Of a DNA stretch of 5,280 nt, positions 1-5,173 are shown one piece after another. Numbering within the stretch: the stretch's first letter is position 1; the number at the start of each line of letters is the position of its first letter. The DNA is taken from NCBI GenBank assembly GCA_030642005.1, contig DAOWOP010000187.1, positions 1 to 5,280 of the forward strand, read 5' to 3'. The stretch is from Planctomycetales bacterium (GTDB lineage Bacteria; Planctomycetota; Phycisphaerae; SM23-33). The notes beneath the pieces were generated by a model that worked only from the letters and a program-made list of their open reading frames with translations, made no database searches and had not been told where the DNA came from. Position numbers and translations under genes: made by a program.

Positions 1-1
1 A

Positions 2-328
2 AACGTCCGCATGGGCCTGGGCATCCGCGACGGGGCAGGGCTTATCAAGGGCAACCTGTTCCGAAACATCACAAGAACGGCAATCATCATCACATGGGGA
101 AAGCACAACGGCATCGTGGTCGAAGGCACCATGCCGAGGGACATCGACATATCCAAAAACCGCTTCGAGAAGGTCAAAAAGAAGTATGACATTCGCAAGT
201 CGGAGAACGTAACCATTGACGGCAAGATCGTCCCAGAGACCAAAATGGAGCGAAAAGGCCCAAAGACAAAAATCCCCCGCCTGAAGCCGATGGGAAAACC
301 AGCCCGACAACGCAGGCCGGGAAAATAA
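2..328 (+). CDS. C-terminal end of a probable right-handed beta-helix protein (5' partial)
   Basis: The reading frame is open from base 2 to a TAA at 326-328. A Met codon lies at base 11, but only ten bases precede it and they hold no ribosome binding site, so the gene most likely begins outside the window. The first ~55 residues have the alternating pattern of parallel beta-helix rungs: short hydrophobic strands separated by Gly/Asn turns (for example GNLFRNI, AIIITW, GIVVEG, DIDISKNRFEKV). This pattern is typical of pectate-lyase-like and NosD-like repeat proteins, which are often secreted and act on polysaccharides. After the last rung the chain becomes a low-complexity basic tail of about 40 residues rich in Lys, Arg and Pro. 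No catalytic residues can be assigned from this fragment, so substrate and enzymatic role are unknown. The fold assignment is inference from pattern only. The gene converges on rny with a 39-base gap. Confidence 0.6.
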   Translation, partial: NVRMGLGIRDGAGLIKGNLFRNITRTAIIITWGKHNGIVVEGTMPRDIDISKNRFEKVKKKYDIRKSENVTIDGKIVPETKMERKGPKTKIPRLKPMGKPARQRRPGK

Positions 329-348
329 CGGCTTCCGATCGTTTTTTT
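327..348 (+). terminator. Weak candidate terminator after the beta-helix gene
   Basis: A five-pair stem (AACGG at 327-331 with TCGTT at 339-343, one G-T pair) overlaps a run of seven T at 342-348. The T-run and its position directly after the stop codon fit an intrinsic terminator, but the stem is short and AT/GU-containing, so this is a weak call. Confidence 0.3.
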
Positions 349-367
349 AATAACCCGCGTTGTCCTG

Positions 368-1954
368 CTATCGTGCGTATTCGACGCATCTGACTTCGCG
401 GATTAGCGTTACCTTGACTTCGCCGGGATACTGCAACTCTTCCTCGATCCGCTTGGCGATGTCGTGGGCGACCTTGGCTGAAAGGTGGTCGTCCACGTTC
501 TCTGCATCGACCATAACGCGGATTTCCCGGCCTGCCTGTATGGCGTAGGCCTGCTTGACACCTTCAAAAGCACGCGCGATGTCTTCGAGTTTCTCCAGGC
601 GTTTGAGATACCGCTCCAGCGTTTCCAGCCGCGCGCCGGGGCGCGATGCGCTAATGGCGTCGGCGGCTGACACTATCGGCGTGAAGATGAACTGCGTCTG
701 AATGTCGCCGTGGTGCCCTGCGGCGGCCTCGATGACTTCGGCACACTCGCCGTACCGTTTGCACAGGTCGGCGCCGATCTGCGGGTGCGTGCCCTCGACC
801 TCGTGATCGACGGCCTTGCCTATGTCGTGAAGCAGCCCGCACCGCTTGGCCAGTGTCCCGTCGAAGCCGATTTCATCGGCAATCATCTGCGACAGGAAGG
901 CAACTTCCATTGAATGTTGAAGGACGTTCTGCCCGTAACTTGTCCGGTAATGCAGCCGACCCAGCAGGTTGACCAGTTTGGCGTGCAAGCCGCGAATGCC
1001 GACATCGACTACCGCCTGCTTGCCCATTTCCTGTATCCGCCGATTGACTTCCTTTCGCGTATCTTCCACCAGTTCTTCAATCCGCGCGGGATGGATTCGC
1101 CCGTCCTGGACGAGTTTTTCCAGGGCCAGTCTCGCCACTTCCCGTCGGGCCAGGTCAAACGCCGAGATGACCACCACGCCGGGCGTATCGTCCACGATCA
1201 CATCGACGCCGGTGGCCGCCTCGAAGGCGCGGATGTTTCTGCCCTCCCGCCCGATGACGCGACCTTTCATTTCATCGGACGGTATGCTGACGGTCGAAAC
1301 GGTGGCCTCGCTGGTCTGTTCGGCGGCGTAGCGCTGGATTGCCATCGTAACGATCTCGCGGGCTTTCGACTCGGCGGTATCTTCGGCCTCTTCGAGCCGG
1401 CGCTGGACCAACTGTGCCGCATCGGCATCGATATCCTTCTCGACCTCGGCCAGGAGAATTTTCCGTGCATCTTCCATCGACAGGTTGGCCACTTTTAGCA
1501 ACTGGCTTTTCTGCTGGGCGATTAATTCGTTCAGGTGGCGGTCCTTGGCGACGAGGGACTTTTCGCGTTCCTTGATAGCCTTTTCAGCCGTTTCCGCCGA
1601 TCGTTCCTTAATCGCCAGCATCTCCATTTTCTGGTTGATAAGGTCTTCACGTTTGGAGATGCGTTTTTCCTCGCCGCGAAGTTCCTTCCCGGCGATTTTG
1701 GTTTCCTCGTCGAATTCTTTTCGGCGGGTGATGAATTCGCTTTTTGCCTCCGCCTGGGCCTGCGCCTTGATGCGTTCGGCCTCGGCTTCAGCGGCGGCTC
1801 GCCGGGCCTCAATCTCCCGCCCCAGGGCCTTGCCCTGCCACCTTACCACGAGATTGCGAATCAACCCCCCCACAGCAATGCCGACCGCCCCGCTGACTAC
1901 TACAGTCAATAACTCCCCGCTGCTTATCTCCGCCAGAAGCGCATAGATATTCAT
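368..1954 (-). CDS. rny: Ribonuclease Y (membrane-anchored endoribonuclease)
   Basis: Complete 528-residue protein, close to the ~520 residues usual for RNase Y. Family knowledge: it makes initiating endonucleolytic cuts in mRNA at the inner face of the cytoplasmic membrane. Domains seen in order: an N-terminal membrane helix (about residues 15-37); a long charged coiled coil rich in Ala, Glu, Lys and Arg (about 40-200); a KH RNA-binding domain with GRVIGREGRNIR at 231-242, whose GREG is the KH GxxG loop; an HD metal-dependent phosphohydrolase domain with His347 (LQHS), the His376-Asp377 pair in LLHDIGK, His414-His415 and Asp432 in the SAADAISASRPGAR block; and the typical C-terminal region ending VTLIREVRCVEYAR. 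All key residues are present. The start is supported by AAGGA eight bases upstream. The stop is TAG at 370-368. It converges with the beta-helix gene and diverges from the channel gene. No clear - strand terminator follows it. Confidence 0.97.
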   Translation of the reverse strand: MNIYALLAEISSGELLTVVVSGAVGIAVGGLIRNLVVRWQGKALGREIEARRAAAEAEAERIKAQAQAEAKSEFITRRKEFDEETKIAGKELRGEEKRISKREDLINQKMEMLAIKERSAETAEKAIKEREKSLVAKDRHLNELIAQQKSQLLKVANLSMEDARKILLAEVEKDIDADAAQLVQRRLEEAEDTAESKAREIVTMAIQRYAAEQTSEATVSTVSIPSDEMKGRVIGREGRNIRAFEAATGVDVIVDDTPGVVVISAFDLARREVARLALEKLVQDGRIHPARIEELVEDTRKEVNRRIQEMGKQAVVDVGIRGLHAKLVNLLGRLHYRTSYGQNVLQHSMEVAFLSQMIADEIGFDGTLAKRCGLLHDIGKAVDHEVEGTHPQIGADLCKRYGECAEVIEAAAGHHGDIQTQFIFTPIVSAADAISASRPGARLETLERYLKRLEKLEDIARAFEGVKQAYAIQAGREIRVMVDAENVDDHLSAKVAHDIAKRIEEELQYPGEVKVTLIREVRCVEYAR

Positions 1955-1962
1955 TATTATAT

Positions 1963-1967
1963 TCCTT
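1963..1967 (-). promoter_or_regulatory. Ribosome binding site of rny
   Basis: Read on the - strand, AAGGA lies eight bases before the ATG (1954-1952), in an AT-rich stretch that should be unpaired. This spacing, with the membrane helix following at once, fixes the rny start. Confidence 0.75.
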
Positions 1968-1970
1968 TAT

Positions 1971-2456
1971 ATTGCCGGCTGGGAGTATGGCGGACGCCGG
2001 CGCGAAGGGTTTTTCACCTTCGGCGCTGGTGTCAGCGGCAGGTGCGTGTCGAAGACCGCCTCTGCGGGAGTTGCGTTGTTCCCGGCCCTCTCCGGGTCAG
2101 AATAATTTCATGCAGTCATCGGATGCACATGGACGCATTTGCGTCCATCGTCGCGTTACTGCCGGAACGGCCCGGCAATTAGGCCAAGGCCCCGGACGCT
2201 TGTGAATCGCATCTGGAAAATTCCAACATCCTGATACATCTTTGACCAATACGGTCATGACGTTAACTGCCTTTAATTTCTGACCCGAAGACGACGCTAC
2301 GAAGGCGATTTTTCAATCGCATCCACGCACCCGCAACGGGAGAACAACTCTTCACACGACTTCCCTGCCATACTACTCTTGAAACCGGTCATTCCGTTAC
2401 TTACCCATGGTCGGGCCGGAAAACAATTCCCCGACCGCGACCTGACTACATATACT
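1971..2456 (-). other. Gene-less, hairpin-rich region upstream of rny (possible long 5' leader or small RNA)
   Basis: No open frame here looks like a protein, but small inverted repeats are dense. Seen directly: CGAAGG/CCTTCG at 2003-2008 and 2017-2022, extended by three pairs past a one-base bulge; CCCGG/CCGGG at 2081-2085 and 2092-2096; a perfect eight-pair stem at 2129-2136 and 2141-2148 with a four-base loop; TGCCGG/CCGGCA at 2160-2165 and 2172-2177; TGACC/GGTCA at 2243-2247 and 2253-2257; GCGATT/AATCGC at 2305-2310 and 2315-2320, which reads as a GAAA tetraloop on the - strand; and GGTCGGG/CCCGACC (- strand) between about 2412 and 2439. A candidate - strand promoter lies just upstream at 2457-2485. 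If used, it would give an rny leader of about 495 nt or a separate small RNA. I could not match it to tmRNA, RNase P RNA, SRP RNA or a known riboswitch by eye. Strand and function are inference. Confidence 0.35.
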
Positions 2457-2485
2457 ACATTAATCGGCTTAAACCTGCAAGTCAA
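2457..2485 (-). promoter_or_regulatory. Candidate sigma-70-type promoter firing toward rny
   Basis: On the - strand TTGACT (2485-2480) is followed after exactly 17 bases by TAATGT (2462-2457), giving a near-consensus -35 and a moderate -10. Transcription would begin near 2450 and run through the hairpin-rich region into rny. I saw no comparably good promoter nearer to rny. A chance match in AT-rich sequence cannot be excluded. Confidence 0.4.
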
Positions 2486-2526
2486 GAACGAATAACTCTT
2501 TTAAACAAAGACGTATTCGCTAACAC

Positions 2527-2551
2527 CTTGCGCGATAAGTAGTTGCGCAAG
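2527..2551. repeat. Perfect 7-bp inverted repeat (operator-like or small hairpin)
   Basis: CTTGCGC (2527-2533) and GCGCAAG (2545-2551) are perfect inverted copies separated by 11 bases, centre to centre 18 bases. The size and symmetry could suit a dimeric DNA-binding protein, or an RNA hairpin. It lies between the candidate rny-directed promoter and the structured element at 2619. No protein can be assigned. Confidence 0.35.
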
Positions 2552-2618
2552 ACCACAAATTCGTTAAATTGTAAAACACCTTGCTGGATATGCGTTTGAA
2601 GGAGGCCGATATAGAAAA

Positions 2619-2696
2619 GCGGACCGGGAAGCCGAGAGGCGGAGGGAGACCTCTCTCGCAGCGGTGAAAAATTACCGCTTGCGAATCCCGGTCCGC
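2619..2696. ncRNA. Multibranched palindrome, candidate structured RNA of unknown class
   Basis: A perfect 11-pair closing stem (2619-2629 with 2686-2696) encloses two further hairpins, so the 78 bases can fold as a three-way junction. Hairpin A pairs GAGAGG (2634-2639) with CCTCTC (2650-2655) around a purine-rich ten-base loop. Hairpin B pairs GCGGTGA (2661-2667) with TTACCGC (2672-2678) around an AAAA loop, and CGCA/TGCG (2657-2660, 2680-2683) extends it past one bulged T. On the + strand it is followed by CTTATTTTA; on the - strand the closing stem is followed by TTTTC. Either strand could therefore end transcription there. No small ORF overlaps it convincingly. The core does not show the conserved bases of SRP RNA, hammerhead ribozyme or the riboswitches I checked. 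It could be a small RNA, a complex terminator or a palindromic repeat. Confidence 0.4.
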
Positions 2697-2755
2697 CTTA
2701 TTTTACCACGTAACCGGCGAATCACAAAACACCTTTTTCCAGAATGTCGGAACGG

Positions 2756-2784
2756 TTGCATTCACCCTGTCCGGTCGTTACAAT
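2756..2784 (+). promoter_or_regulatory. Probable sigma-70-type promoter of the MscS-family gene
   Basis: TTGCAT (2756-2761) and TACAAT (2779-2784) are separated by exactly 17 bases, each close to the -35 and -10 consensus. The predicted start of transcription is near 2791, giving a ~120-base leader that contains the repeat at 2813-2881 before the channel's start codon at 2912. Position and orientation fit the downstream gene. The call is by sequence pattern only. Confidence 0.55.
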
Positions 2785-2812
2785 CCCGCAACCGGGTTAA
2801 GTGGATTACAAC

Positions 2813-2881
2813 AGAGATTACCGGATTATAGGGATTTTTTTAATCTTCTTTTATCCTGTAATCTCTAAATCCCTATAATCC
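2813..2881. repeat. Modular inverted repeat in the leader of the channel gene
   Basis: A perfect 15-base inverted pair (2823-2837 and 2867-2881, core GGATTATAGGGATTT) is accompanied by a second eight-base pair, AGAGATTA (2813-2820) and TAATCTCT (2859-2866). The two modules are in the same order on both arms rather than nested, so they cannot all pair in one simple hairpin. This suggests two oppositely oriented fragments of a repeat built from short GATTA-type units. Transcribed, it would form a stable hairpin with a 29-base loop, ending 30 bases before the start codon. It may be a dispersed intergenic repeat that landed in the leader. Confidence 0.6.
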
Positions 2882-2911
2882 CGCTATCTTTCCTTTTCAG
2901 GAACCGCCGAA

Positions 2912-4090
2912 ATGATATTGACTCTCGCACAAACGACACGGGCCGCTGGGGATGTCTGGTACCACACGGAATTTCTCAACAACACCATCTGGCAGTGGGC
3001 GATTCTGCTGGGCGTGTTGCTGGTTACGTTTATCGTCGGCAAGATCATCTCGTTCGTCCTTATCCGTCAGGGGCAAAGGTTAATCCGGGGCGAACGATTT
3101 GTCGCTGTGGGGACGATCCTTCGTTCTATAGCCAAGCCGGCCGCTCTGCTTATCTTCGCAGCCGGGCTTTACTCGGCCAAGGCGTTCATGAGCCTCGATA
3201 ATGTTGTCTTTACCGACGCCAACGGCAACGAGAAGACTTTCACGTGGTTGTGGACGGCCGTCTGCCAGACCATCGCCGTCATCGCCTCCGGCTGGTGCGT
3301 CTATCGCCTCGTGGACGTCATGGAGAAGTTCCTCCTGCATTTGACGTCAAAGACACACACTCAACTGGACGACCAGTTAGTTCCCATCATCCGCAAGACG
3401 CTGCGTATATTCACAATCATCGTCGCCGGCCTGTTCATCGCCCAGAACATCTTTCACTGGAACATCGGCACGCTGTTGGCAGGCCTGGGTATCGGCGGTC
3501 TGGCGTTCGCACTGGCCGCTAAGGACACGCTCGCCAATTTCTTCGGCTCGATAACGATCTTCACGGACAGGCCCTTCCAGATGGGTGAAAGGGTCAAGAT
3601 AGGCAGCCACGAGGGTATCATCGAGGAGGTCGGTTTTCGCTCGACGCGGATTCGGACGCTCACCGGGCACCTGGTTACGATACCCAACTCCGTCGTGGCC
3701 AACTCGCCGGTGGAGAACGTCAGTCGCCGGCCTTACATCAAGCGCGTCCTGGACGTAACGATTACCTACGACACCCCGCCGGAGAAGGTTCTCCGCGCCG
3801 TCGAGATCATCCGGGAAATGCTCGACGCCCGAAAGGACCAATTCCCAGCCGACAGACCGGGACAGGTATATTTCAGCGAATTCAACCCGGCCAGTCTGAA
3901 CATCGTCGTCTATTACTGGTTCGCCCCGCTCGTCGCGGCGGAGCGCGGCGGAGCCGGGCCGGACTGGTGGGAATACCTGGAATTCACACACGAGTTCAAT
4001 ATGGAACTGCTCCGCAGGTTCAACGAAGAGGCAATCGAATTCGCCTTCCCGACACAGACGCTCTACGTCAAGGGTAATTCGGAAAGTTAG
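2912..4090 (+). CDS. MscS-family mechanosensitive ion channel, five predicted membrane helices (YnaI-like layout)
   Basis: Complete 392-residue inner-membrane protein. Family role: a homo-heptameric channel opened by membrane tension that releases solutes on osmotic downshock. Predicted helices lie at about residues 28-51, 68-91, 112-134, 163-183 and a pore-lining helix at 187-217 with the Gly/Ala-rich pattern LLAGLGIGGLAFALAAKDTLANF. The diagnostic beta-domain follows (TDRPFQMGERVKIG at 218-231, then EGIIEEVGFRSTRIRT and VTIPNSVVANSPVEN), then the alpha/beta C-terminal vestibule to residue ~387. E. coli MscS is about 286 residues with three helices. The two extra N-terminal helices match the longer YnaI/YbdG type, so opening tension may be higher (inference). 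The ATG is chosen because AGGAA lies eight bases upstream and the frame has no earlier supported start. A polar insertion around residues 95-110 (TDANGNEK) probably lies between helices 2 and 3. A good promoter precedes it at 2756. It diverges from rny. Ion selectivity cannot be read from sequence. Confidence 0.93.
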   Translation: MILTLAQTTRAAGDVWYHTEFLNNTIWQWAILLGVLLVTFIVGKIISFVLIRQGQRLIRGERFVAVGTILRSIAKPAALLIFAAGLYSAKAFMSLDNVVFTDANGNEKTFTWLWTAVCQTIAVIASGWCVYRLVDVMEKFLLHLTSKTHTQLDDQLVPIIRKTLRIFTIIVAGLFIAQNIFHWNIGTLLAGLGIGGLAFALAAKDTLANFFGSITIFTDRPFQMGERVKIGSHEGIIEEVGFRSTRIRTLTGHLVTIPNSVVANSPVENVSRRPYIKRVLDVTITYDTPPEKVLRAVEIIREMLDARKDQFPADRPGQVYFSEFNPASLNIVVYYWFAPLVAAERGGAGPDWWEYLEFTHEFNMELLRRFNEEAIEFAFPTQTLYVKGNSES

Positions 4091-4104
4091 TCCGAGGATT
4101 TTTT

Positions 4105-4293
4105 ACCACAGAGGACACAGAGATCACAGAGTTGCTGATTTAAAAGAAACTTACGAACAATTTAGGAAAATGACAATCTGTTTTTTTCAGGCTGAAACCT
4201 GCACATAATCGCTTATGAAGAAAACCCATAAGTCTCGAAAAACAATGAAATAGTATTTTTTAAAATCTCTGTGAACTCTGTGCCCTCTGTGGT
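4105..4293. mobile_element. 189-bp MITE-like element with 27-bp terminal inverted repeats, no coding capacity
   Basis: The left end (4105-4131) begins ACCACAGAGGACACAGAG. The right end (4267-4293) is its inverted copy, matching at 25 of 27 positions. Each end is itself built from repeated CACAGAG-like units. The interior is clearly more AT-rich than the flanking genes and contains smaller hairpins, such as CTTATG/CATAAG at 4212-4217 and 4227-4232 and CAGG/CCTG at 4188-4191 and 4198-4201. No transposase or ORF is present and no convincing target-site duplication is visible. Repeats of this CCACAGAGG-type composition are, from general knowledge, scattered between genes in many bacterial genomes, so this could be a non-autonomous element or a paired intergenic repeat. 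It starts 14 bases after the channel stop and ends 17 bases before trpF. Confidence 0.6.
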
Positions 4294-4310
4294 TAATAAG
4301 AAAAAAACCG

Positions 4311-4961
4311 ATGCAACCACGAATTAAAATCTGCGGTCTGCGTAAGCCGACACAGGCGGCCAGAATTGTGCGGATGGGCGCAGATGCGATCGGGTTGGTC
4401 TTTGCCGAATCTCCGCGTCAGGTTTCGCCGGCCCAGGCCCGCGCGGTGGTCGATGCCATCCCCCCACCGGCTGAGGCTGTCGGCGTCTTCGTCGATAGCG
4501 ACGCCGAGACCATTAACCGCATCGTCGCCGAGGCCGGCCTGACAATGGTGCAACTCCATGGCCACGAGCCGCCGGAAATCGTCGAGGATTTATCGGTTCC
4601 GTGCATCAAGGCCTTCCGTATCCGCGATTCGGCATGGATCGACGAAGTCCACGCCTGGCTGGACAGCGTGCGGTCGCTCAAGCACATCGCAGCCGTCCTG
4701 CTGGACACATACAACCCAAACGTCGCCGGCGGGACGGGCGAACGGTTCAACTGGCAGTGGGTGGCCGAGGCGCGGGACGCGGGCAAACTCGCCGATCTTC
4801 CGCCGCTGGTGCTGTCCGGCGGGCTGGACGCCGAAAACGCCGCCGAAGCCGTCCGAATCGTCCAGCCATGGATGGTCGATGTCTCCAGCGGCGTAGAATC
4901 ATCACCCGGCGTAAAGGACCTGAAAAAAGTCCAAGCCTTCATCAACGCCGTACGACAATAA
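4311..4961 (+). CDS. trpF: Phosphoribosylanthranilate isomerase
   Basis: Complete 216-residue TIM-barrel enzyme of normal family length. It catalyses the Amadori rearrangement of N-(5-phosphoribosyl)anthranilate to CdRP, a middle step of tryptophan synthesis in the cytoplasm. Seen motifs in order: KICGL at residues 6-10 with the general-base Cys8; GLVFAESPRQV at 28-38; QLHGHE at 81-86; LLDTY at 130-134 with the general-acid Asp132; GGTGERFNW at 140-148; the phosphate-binding LSGGLDAEN at 168-176; and VDVSSGVESSPGVKD at 189-203. Both catalytic residues are intact. The Met start lies at the expected distance from the first beta strand, but no Shine-Dalgarno sequence is visible. The ~17 bases upstream are A-rich and adjoin the inverted-repeat element. 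No other trp gene is in the window, so trpF appears to stand outside a trp operon. It may depend on read-through from the channel gene or on a promoter in the repeat element. Confidence 0.97.
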   Translation: MQPRIKICGLRKPTQAARIVRMGADAIGLVFAESPRQVSPAQARAVVDAIPPPAEAVGVFVDSDAETINRIVAEAGLTMVQLHGHEPPEIVEDLSVPCIKAFRIRDSAWIDEVHAWLDSVRSLKHIAAVLLDTYNPNVAGGTGERFNWQWVAEARDAGKLADLPPLVLSGGLDAENAAEAVRIVQPWMVDVSSGVESSPGVKDLKKVQAFINAVRQ

Positions 4962-4967
4962 CGTGGT

Positions 4968-5076
4968 GTGGCACCTTCAACCGGAGCGAAGCGGAGGTTG
5001 TGGGTGTTGGATGGACAAGGCATAGTACACCCACAAGCTCCGCTCCACTTCGTTCCGCTCCGCTTGAAGGTGCCAC
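4968..5076. repeat. 109-bp imperfect inverted-repeat element downstream of trpF
   Basis: The ends are a perfect 13-base inverted pair (GTGGCACCTTCAA at 4968-4980 with 5064-5076). Inside is a second pair matching at 15 of 16 positions (4992-5007 with 5027-5042, core GTTGTGGGTGT). Between these blocks the arms differ in length by about nine bases, because the right arm carries additional GGAGCG/AAGTGG-type units. The whole can fold into one long hairpin with a ~19-base loop. It begins six bases after the trpF stop. It has no coding capacity and may be a dispersed palindromic repeat. In RNA it would protect or attenuate the trpF transcript end (inference). Confidence 0.65.
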
Positions 5077-5084
5077 CCAACAAT

Positions 5085-5117
5085 AAAAATACGCGGCGGG
5101 TTTCCCAACCCGCCGCG
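5085..5117 (-). terminator. Intrinsic terminator for the - strand gene at the right edge (possibly bidirectional)
   Basis: An 11-pair GC-rich stem (5092-5102 with 5107-5117) has a four-base loop. Read on the - strand, the stem is followed within two bases by five T (5089-5085), the classic intrinsic terminator layout, placed about 55 bases after the stop of the gene entering from the right. On the + strand the next T-run (5129-5133) is 11 bases away, so termination of trpF transcripts here is less certain. Confidence 0.65.
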
Positions 5118-5133
5118 CGATACTTCTGTTTTT

Positions 5134-5173
5134 CAATTGGAAATCGCCAATTGGAAATCGGAAATTGAAAATC
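5134..5173. repeat. Short direct-repeat cluster with AATT cores
   Basis: CAATTGGAAATCG occurs at 5134-5146 and again exactly at 5148-5160, followed by a diverged third unit (GAAATTGAAAATC, 5161-5173) that reaches the stop codon of the - strand gene. The outer TTCAATT (5132-5138) and AATTGAA (5163-5169) are inverted copies, so the block can also form a hairpin. It looks like another intergenic repeat family. No function can be assigned. Confidence 0.55.

Noticed and set aside
914..1498. 194-codon + strand open frame
   Set aside because: It lies wholly antisense to rny, whose 528 residues match a well-known family throughout. The frame is a by-product of GC-rich codon use and has no recognisable domain.
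1485..1946. 153-codon + strand open frame opposite the rny N-terminus
   Set aside because: Antisense shadow of the rny coiled-coil coding region. The Ser/Ala/Arg-rich composition is what the complement of a Lys/Glu/Ala-rich coding region gives.
1972..2205. 77-codon + strand open frame upstream of rny
   Set aside because: Low-complexity translation rich in Arg, Pro and Ser, no ribosome binding site, and it runs through several inverted repeats better explained as non-coding structure.
2297..2485. 62-codon - strand open frame in the intergenic region
   Set aside because: No supported ribosome binding site and no recognisable domain, and its predicted start overlaps the candidate promoter.
2619..2696. 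SRP (4.5S) RNA or hammerhead ribozyme
   Set aside because: The size and fold prompted the idea, but the SRP GGAA-tetraloop hairpin with its conserved internal loop is absent, and so are the hammerhead CUGAUGA and GAAA core segments.
1971..2911. tRNA, tmRNA, RNase P RNA or CRISPR array in the large gap
   Set aside because: No T-arm sequence of the GTTCGAATC type, no CCA end, no conserved RNase P core, and no regularly spaced direct repeats were found on either strand.
3377..3991. 204-codon - strand open frame
   Set aside because: Antisense to the conserved pore and beta-domain of the MscS-family gene. The translation resembles no protein family.
4251..4256. TAGTAT as a -10 box for trpF inside the inverted-repeat element
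   Set aside because: No acceptable -35 sequence lies 16-18 bases upstream, and the AT-rich interior makes chance matches likely.
4418..5083. 221-codon - strand open frame covering trpF and the following repeat
   Set aside because: Opposite a clearly identified trpF with all catalytic motifs. The frame starts inside the palindromic repeat and its product is Ser/Thr/Arg-rich without a domain.
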